From contig SCTP01000216.1 of NCBI GenBank assembly GCA_004322325.1, positions 1-10,478 on the forward strand: a stretch of DNA of 10,478 nucleotides, in the 5' to 3' direction. The notes under the pieces were generated by a model. It did not search any database, was not told where the DNA came from, and was given only the letters and a program-made list of their open reading frames with translations. Within the stretch, counting starts at the first letter, position 1. Each line of letters starts with the position of its first letter. The stretch is from Gammaproteobacteria bacterium. Lineage in GTDB: Bacteria > Pseudomonadota > Gammaproteobacteria > DSM-16500. The position numbers were made by a program, and so were the translations under genes. Below, piece after piece: positions 7,757 through 10,478 of the stretch.

Positions 7757-7978
7757 TTAACTATATGTATTATAATTGATTATTAATTTTTCCAATTCAA
7801 CGCACCTCATTTTTGCATAGCCGATTACATTGCTGATAACCCACAAGTAATTAAATACTATTCCAGGATCAAATTCTGTTGGGCTAGCGTTCATGGCAAA
7901 AGAGATAAGAGCATCGATTTGGTTAAGAGAAGAAATGAGGTCATCCAGGGAGGGTTTGAGGCGGGAAGTGGTATCCAT
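7757..7978 (-). CDS. Small helical protein of unknown function upstream of the toxin-antitoxin operon
   Basis: A 73-residue protein that I do not recognise. It has no signal peptide or clear membrane segment. It looks like two or three helices: LDDLISSLNQIDALISFAMN (11-30), a turn with SPTEFDPG (32-39), and a second helical stretch IVFNYLWVISNVIGYAKMRC (40-59) continuing to about 67. This short two-helix pattern occurs in many small accessory-region proteins and does not define a function. An AGGAG (7987-7991) 8 nt before the ATG is one of the best ribosome-binding sites in the window and supports a real gene. It lies 78 bp upstream of the antitoxin gene on the same strand, with the operon's own promoter between them. 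A strong promoter and a structured 211-nt leader lie upstream, so its expression may be controlled by RNA structure. Confidence 0.65.
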   Translation of the reverse strand: MDTTSRLKPSLDDLISSLNQIDALISFAMNASPTEFDPGIVFNYLWVISNVIGYAKMRCVELEKLIINYNTYS

Positions 7979-8023
7979 TATTAAAGCTCCTAGTTAATTT
8001 TTTGAGTTTCCAGTATCAATTTT

Positions 8024-8039
8024 CCCCAGACAATGGGGG
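8024..8039. other. Short GC hairpin between the structured element and the 73-aa gene
   Basis: CCCC (8024-8027) can pair with GGGG (8035-8038) around a 7-nt loop. On neither strand is the hairpin followed by a T-run, so it does not look like an intrinsic terminator. It stands between the large stem (8043-8188) and the ribosome-binding site of the 73-aa gene and would form part of that gene's leader RNA. Confidence 0.4.
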
Positions 8040-8042
8040 TCA

Positions 8043-8188
8043 GGAGCTCAAAACCGTAACTAGCAGACGGCTGGTTTATTTCCCTTAACGGGTCTTGTAT
8101 TCACCAACTCCCGACCATGCTTAACATGCGATATAAAATACCGCTATATCGGGAGCGGCATTCTGCTAGTTAGGTGTATTTGAGCACC
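8043..8188 (-). ncRNA. Highly structured branched element, candidate small RNA or regulatory leader
   Basis: The outer stem pairs a perfect 11-bp inverted repeat, TAACTAGCAGA (8057-8067) with TCTGCTAGTTA (8162-8172), then ACC/GGT (8053-8055 with 8173-8175) across a one-base bulge, GCTCAAA/TTTGAGC (8046-8052 with 8179-8185), and GG/CC (8043-8044 with 8187-8188) beyond an A-A mismatch. Two branches are visible inside. One is closed by TGGT/ACCA (8072-8075 with 8103-8106) and contains CCC-TTAAC-GGG (8082-8092). The other is a 7-bp perfect stem, CTCCCGA/TCGGGAG (8108-8114 with 8149-8155). The minus strand is preferred because a strong promoter there would start transcription at about 8188-8190, exactly at the foot of the stem. 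No open reading frame explains the region. A MITE-like element with terminal inverted repeats of about 25 bp, or an orphan transposon-associated RNA, are alternatives. Confidence 0.5.
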
Positions 8189-8195
8189 ACGGCGA

Positions 8196-8224
8196 AAGAT
8201 ACCGTGAGTTTTAGTATGTGTCAA
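8196..8224 (-). promoter_or_regulatory. Strong sigma-70 promoter for the structured element and 73-aa gene
   Basis: On the minus strand a perfect -35 TTGACA (8219-8224) is followed after 17 bp by TATCTT (8196-8201). The expected start is near 8188-8190. The -35 box lies 4 bp beyond the stop codon of the metallopeptidase gene. There is no start codon nearby; the first good ribosome-binding site is that of the 73-aa gene, about 200 nt downstream, so the transcript is either a small RNA or a long leader. Confidence 0.65.
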
Positions 8225-8227
8225 TCA

Positions 8228-8929
8228 TCATCTCACCCAAAGCGGCACTTGCGCAGCAGCTGCTTTTAACCTTTTCGCATGAACTCTGGCATTTTCATCA
8301 AACTTTTCCAACCATCGCCAAAAAGTCTTCCCATGATGCATGGCTTTCGTATGACACAATTCATGCAATAACACATGCCGCATTAATTCAGGCGGTAAAA
8401 ATAACAGCTTACAGCATAGACTAATATTGCCACTGCTAGAGCAACTGCCCCAGCGACTACTATTATTGCGAATAGTAAGATTTTTAAAAGTAAGCTGGGT
8501 TTCTTGGGCAAGCAGAGTCAGGTGCTGAGAAAGATGTACTTGCGCGATTTCTTTTAGCCATTGCCGGAGTTTCTTTAAACACTGTTGCTCATTAGCAATA
8601 TCACCCATGATCGTTAGCTGTTGGCTAAGGTTAGTGAATAAAGCTATTTTCTTCTGCAAGGTGGGTAGGTAGGAGACATTCCACGTTTGATTAATTGCGT
8701 GAAGTGGTATGGCTGCGGGTAAACGACTAGCGCTTTGTTCTTTCTGAGCGTCATAAACATGCCGATTTTTTTCTATCCATTTTTGTTTCTGCTGAATGAA
8801 TTGTTCAATCGCATCCTGCGTTAATCGCTTCTTGGCAGGAATAATCACTTCCAAGCCTTGATGAGATAATCGTAATTGAAGATATTTAGCTTTTTTGCTG
8901 ATGCGTAATTTATAGTCAGATGGCGTCAT
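8228..8929 (-). CDS. YgjP/DUF45-type zinc metallopeptidase-like protein
   Basis: A 233-residue protein of the YgjP-like (DUF45, SprT/M48-related) group. The zinc site is complete: HELCH (189-193) with E190 as the catalytic glutamate, and H199 in MHHGKTFW (197-204) as the likely third ligand, six residues after the second histidine. The family signature SRWGSC (158-163) precedes it. An N-terminal region with RISKKAKYLQLRLSHQGLEV (9-28) and a helical stretch with a QKWIEKN segment (49-55) matches the usual start of these proteins. There is no signal peptide or membrane segment, so it should be cytosolic. Substrates of this family are not established. Length is normal and all key residues are present. 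The start lacks a clear Shine-Dalgarno sequence but is the only one that retains the N-terminal domain. It diverges from the acetyltransferase gene across 83 bp. Confidence 0.9.
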   Translation of the reverse strand: MTPSDYKLRISKKAKYLQLRLSHQGLEVIIPAKKRLTQDAIEQFIQQKQKWIEKNRHVYDAQKEQSASRLPAAIPLHAINQTWNVSYLPTLQKKIALFTNLSQQLTIMGDIANEQQCLKKLRQWLKEIAQVHLSQHLTLLAQETQLTFKNLTIRNNSSRWGSCSSSGNISLCCKLLFLPPELMRHVLLHELCHTKAMHHGKTFWRWLEKFDENARVHAKRLKAAAAQVPLWVR

Positions 8930-9012
8930 AAAAAATATCGTTTGATGGCTTTCATTTGTGTTACCCGATATGATATTACCAATTGCCTAATATTAGCTAG
9001 TGAGTTCGCAAA

Positions 9013-10041
9013 ATGAGTATTTTATTAGAAACCGAAAGATTAATTCTTAAAACCATTGAACTATCTGATTTAGATAATCTGGTGGCATTACGCTCCGATC
9101 CTGAGGTTATGAAATATATCAGTCAAGGCGAAATTCAAACTAAAGAAGAAGTTGAGACTTTTATGGCAAAAGCCATTCCTTATCATGAAAAGCATGGGCT
9201 TGGTTTTTGCTCCGTGTTTGAAAAGGAAAGTAGTATTTTTGTTGGACAAGCAGGGCTTTTCCACCTTGGGTATGATGATACACGATCTGATATCGAAATC
9301 GGTTATCGATTGCATAAAAAATTTTGGGGTAAGGGCTATGCGACTGAATTAGCGAAAGCCTTGATTCAGTGGGGATTTGAGCATTTATCTATTAAAAAAC
9401 TCGTTGCGGTAGCGCATCCAGAAAATAGAGGATCGCAACGGGTGTTAGAAAAAGTAGGCATGTGGTATGTAGGAAAAACGAAGTATTATGATAATGAAGT
9501 GTTGTATTATGAAATCTATAAGGACGATTTAATTGAATTGGTTCCGTATAATAAAGAGTGGCCAACCTTAGCTAAATTAGAAATCGAAAGACTACAAGAA
9601 ATTCTTCCCAAAAATCATGTTATCGATATCCAACATGTTGGCAGCACGGCGATACCAGGTTTATCCGCCAAATCGATTATTGATATTCAAATTGCAACGG
9701 ATTCACTCACGACAATTAAACCAATAGCCATTGAAGTGCTAAAGTCACAAGGGTATGAATATTGGGCAGACAATCCTGATCCAGAACGTTTGTTCTTTGT
9801 AAAAGGAATGCCGCCGTTTGGGGAAAAACGTAGCCATCATGTACATATTGTTGAGTCTACTTCGAAGCATTGGCAAGAGAAAATTCTTTTTAGAGATTAT
9901 TTAATTACACATCCAGAGATAGCACAAGAATATGAAAATTTAAAAAAAGAATTAGCACAACAGCACACACATAATCGTGAAGCGTATACAAAGGCGAAGA
10001 CAGAATTTATTCAAGCGATATTACAAAAAACTAAGTCCTAA
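9013..10041 (+). CDS. Fused GNAT acetyltransferase (RimJ/RimL-like) and GrpB/UPF0157 protein
   Basis: A 342-residue two-domain cytosolic protein. Residues about 1-170 are a RimJ/RimL-type GNAT N-acetyltransferase: ETERLILKTIELSDLDNL (6-23), the acetyl-CoA-binding region IGYRLHKKFWGKGYATELA (96-114), and AHPENRGSQRVLEKVGM (134-150). Residues about 173-338 are a GrpB/UPF0157 domain, a nucleotidyltransferase-like fold: ELVPYNKEWP (175-184), HVGSTAIPGLSAKSIIDI (208-225) with the GS turn and D224, and RSHHVHIV (273-280). Both halves look intact and are joined with almost no linker. The acetyl acceptor and the GrpB reaction are unknown; a joint role in modifying an amino acid, antibiotic or RNA is possible but not shown. 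A weak TGAG (9001-9004) precedes the start. The stop overlaps the convergent permease gene by 11 bp. Confidence 0.92.
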   Translation: MSILLETERLILKTIELSDLDNLVALRSDPEVMKYISQGEIQTKEEVETFMAKAIPYHEKHGLGFCSVFEKESSIFVGQAGLFHLGYDDTRSDIEIGYRLHKKFWGKGYATELAKALIQWGFEHLSIKKLVAVAHPENRGSQRVLEKVGMWYVGKTKYYDNEVLYYEIYKDDLIELVPYNKEWPTLAKLEIERLQEILPKNHVIDIQHVGSTAIPGLSAKSIIDIQIATDSLTTIKPIAIEVLKSQGYEYWADNPDPERLFFVKGMPPFGEKRSHHVHIVESTSKHWQEKILFRDYLITHPEIAQEYENLKKELAQQHTHNREAYTKAKTEFIQAILQKTKS

Positions 10042-10478
10042 TTTTCGCAAATACAAGCGAGCCAATCAATAGAAAAATCATGGTATAAACAGCAAATGGA
10101 GCATGTTGAAAAGTGTAGATTTCGAGTATAACAAAAAGGCTAAGACATAATACGAGTGATAATATAACAAGTGATTTTTTAGCTTGCGTTTTATCCAGTA
10201 TTTTAAGATGGCCGGCGTTGACGGCAGCGTAAATTAATAAAAATGCACCACTTCCCATCATGGCAATGCCAGAAAGATCAAAGAATAGGATAAATAGAAT
10301 CGTTAACAAAGTAGTGATTAATAATCCTCCTGTTGCATTTTTCCATTCACGTCGTTCAAATGCTTCTGGCAATTCGCCATCGCGGGCAATCATATAGCTA
10401 ACATTGGCAGCACCAAAAAGGGTCGCATTAATTGCAGAGGCGGTTGAAAATAATGCGGCAATGGCAATCAGTTTAAAT
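10031..10478 (-). CDS. APC-superfamily amino acid permease (partial, N-terminal part beyond the right edge)
   Basis: The minus strand is open from the right edge to a stop at 10031-10033, giving 149 C-terminal residues of a larger membrane transporter of the amino acid-polyamine-organocation superfamily. The visible part begins with a helix rich in small residues, FSTASAINATLFGAANVSY, running into MIARDGELP, the conserved loop at the end of the eighth helix in this superfamily. About four more hydrophobic segments follow: GGLLITTLLTILFILFF, MMGSGAFLLIYAAVNAG, SLVILSLVLCLSLFVIL and VYTMIFLLIGSLVFA, as expected for helices 9-12. Substrate cannot be inferred. Taking the ATG at 10393 as the start would give a false 120-residue gene, since the frame continues upstream with conserved sequence. 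Its 3' end overlaps the convergent acetyltransferase gene by 11 bp. Confidence 0.88.
   Translation of the reverse strand, partial: FKLIAIAALFSTASAINATLFGAANVSYMIARDGELPEAFERREWKNATGGLLITTLLTILFILFFDLSGIAMMGSGAFLLIYAAVNAGHLKILDKTQAKKSLVILSLVLCLSLFVILEIYTFQHAPFAVYTMIFLLIGSLVFAKIRT

Noticed and set aside
8053..8175. Integron attC recombination site
   Set aside because: GTTAGGT (8169-8175) fits the R' consensus and the length is possible, but the opposite arm needs a bulge to fit, the stem lacks the unpaired central spacer of attC sites, and there is no integrase or second site in the window.
8043..8188. Retron non-coding RNA
   Set aside because: A long inverted repeat flanking two branches recalls the retron layout, but no reverse transcriptase gene is present anywhere in the window.
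8188..8214. Hairpin CACGG/CCGTG (8188-8192 with 8202-8206) followed on the plus strand by AGTTTTAG, as an intrinsic terminator
   Set aside because: Only 5 bp with a 9-nt loop and a four-T run, no plus-strand gene ends nearby, and the hairpin falls in the -10 region of a strong minus-strand promoter. On the minus strand no T-run follows it.
8218..8424. Plus-strand reading frame of 68 codons
   Set aside because: It lies antisense inside the metallopeptidase gene, over the zinc-site region, and has no ribosome-binding site or recognisable domain.
9088..9352. Short plus- and minus-strand reading frames of 66 and 75 codons
   Set aside because: They are shadows of the GNAT domain, which is intact in the main frame.

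Overview
The window is AT-rich bacterial DNA carrying typical gammaproteobacterial housekeeping genes (uup, recQ, a YgjP-type metallopeptidase). The moderate-to-low GC and the gene types would fit Legionellales or a relative. That placement is an impression; nothing in the window fixes a genus.

Layout from left to right. Positions 1-1497 (minus) hold most of uup, an ABC-F ATPase cut by the left edge. It diverges from recQ (1587-3392, plus), a complete three-domain RecQ helicase. A plus-strand cluster follows: a tiny cysteine-rich lipoprotein (3433-3660), an NMT1/THI5-like substrate-binding lipoprotein (3730-4737), and a membrane histidine kinase (4718-6304) whose start overlaps the binding-protein gene by 20 bp. 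No permease, ATPase or response regulator accompanies them, so the cluster looks like a sensing unit in which the binding protein presents a ligand to the kinase.

Positions 6310-8227 look like accessory DNA. A type IV toxin-antitoxin pair, AbiEii-like toxin (6310-7260) and AbiEi-like antitoxin (7250-7678), is read on the minus strand from a good promoter that sits between two 24-bp imperfect direct repeats, a likely autorepression operator. Upstream on the same strand is an unrecognised 73-aa gene (7757-7978). Upstream of that is a 249-bp gap with a strong minus-strand promoter and a roughly 146-bp, highly base-paired, branched element (8043-8188). The 3' arm of its main stem could pair either with the 5' arm or with the ribosome-binding site of the 73-aa gene. 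This element is the least explained signal in the window; it could be a structured leader or small RNA, an orphan transposon-associated RNA, or a MITE-like element.

The right end returns to ordinary genes. A YgjP/DUF45-type metallopeptidase (8228-8929, minus) diverges from a fused GNAT acetyltransferase-GrpB protein (9013-10041, plus). The 3' end of that gene overlaps by 11 bp with the 3' end of an APC-family amino acid permease (10031-10478, minus), which is cut by the right edge.
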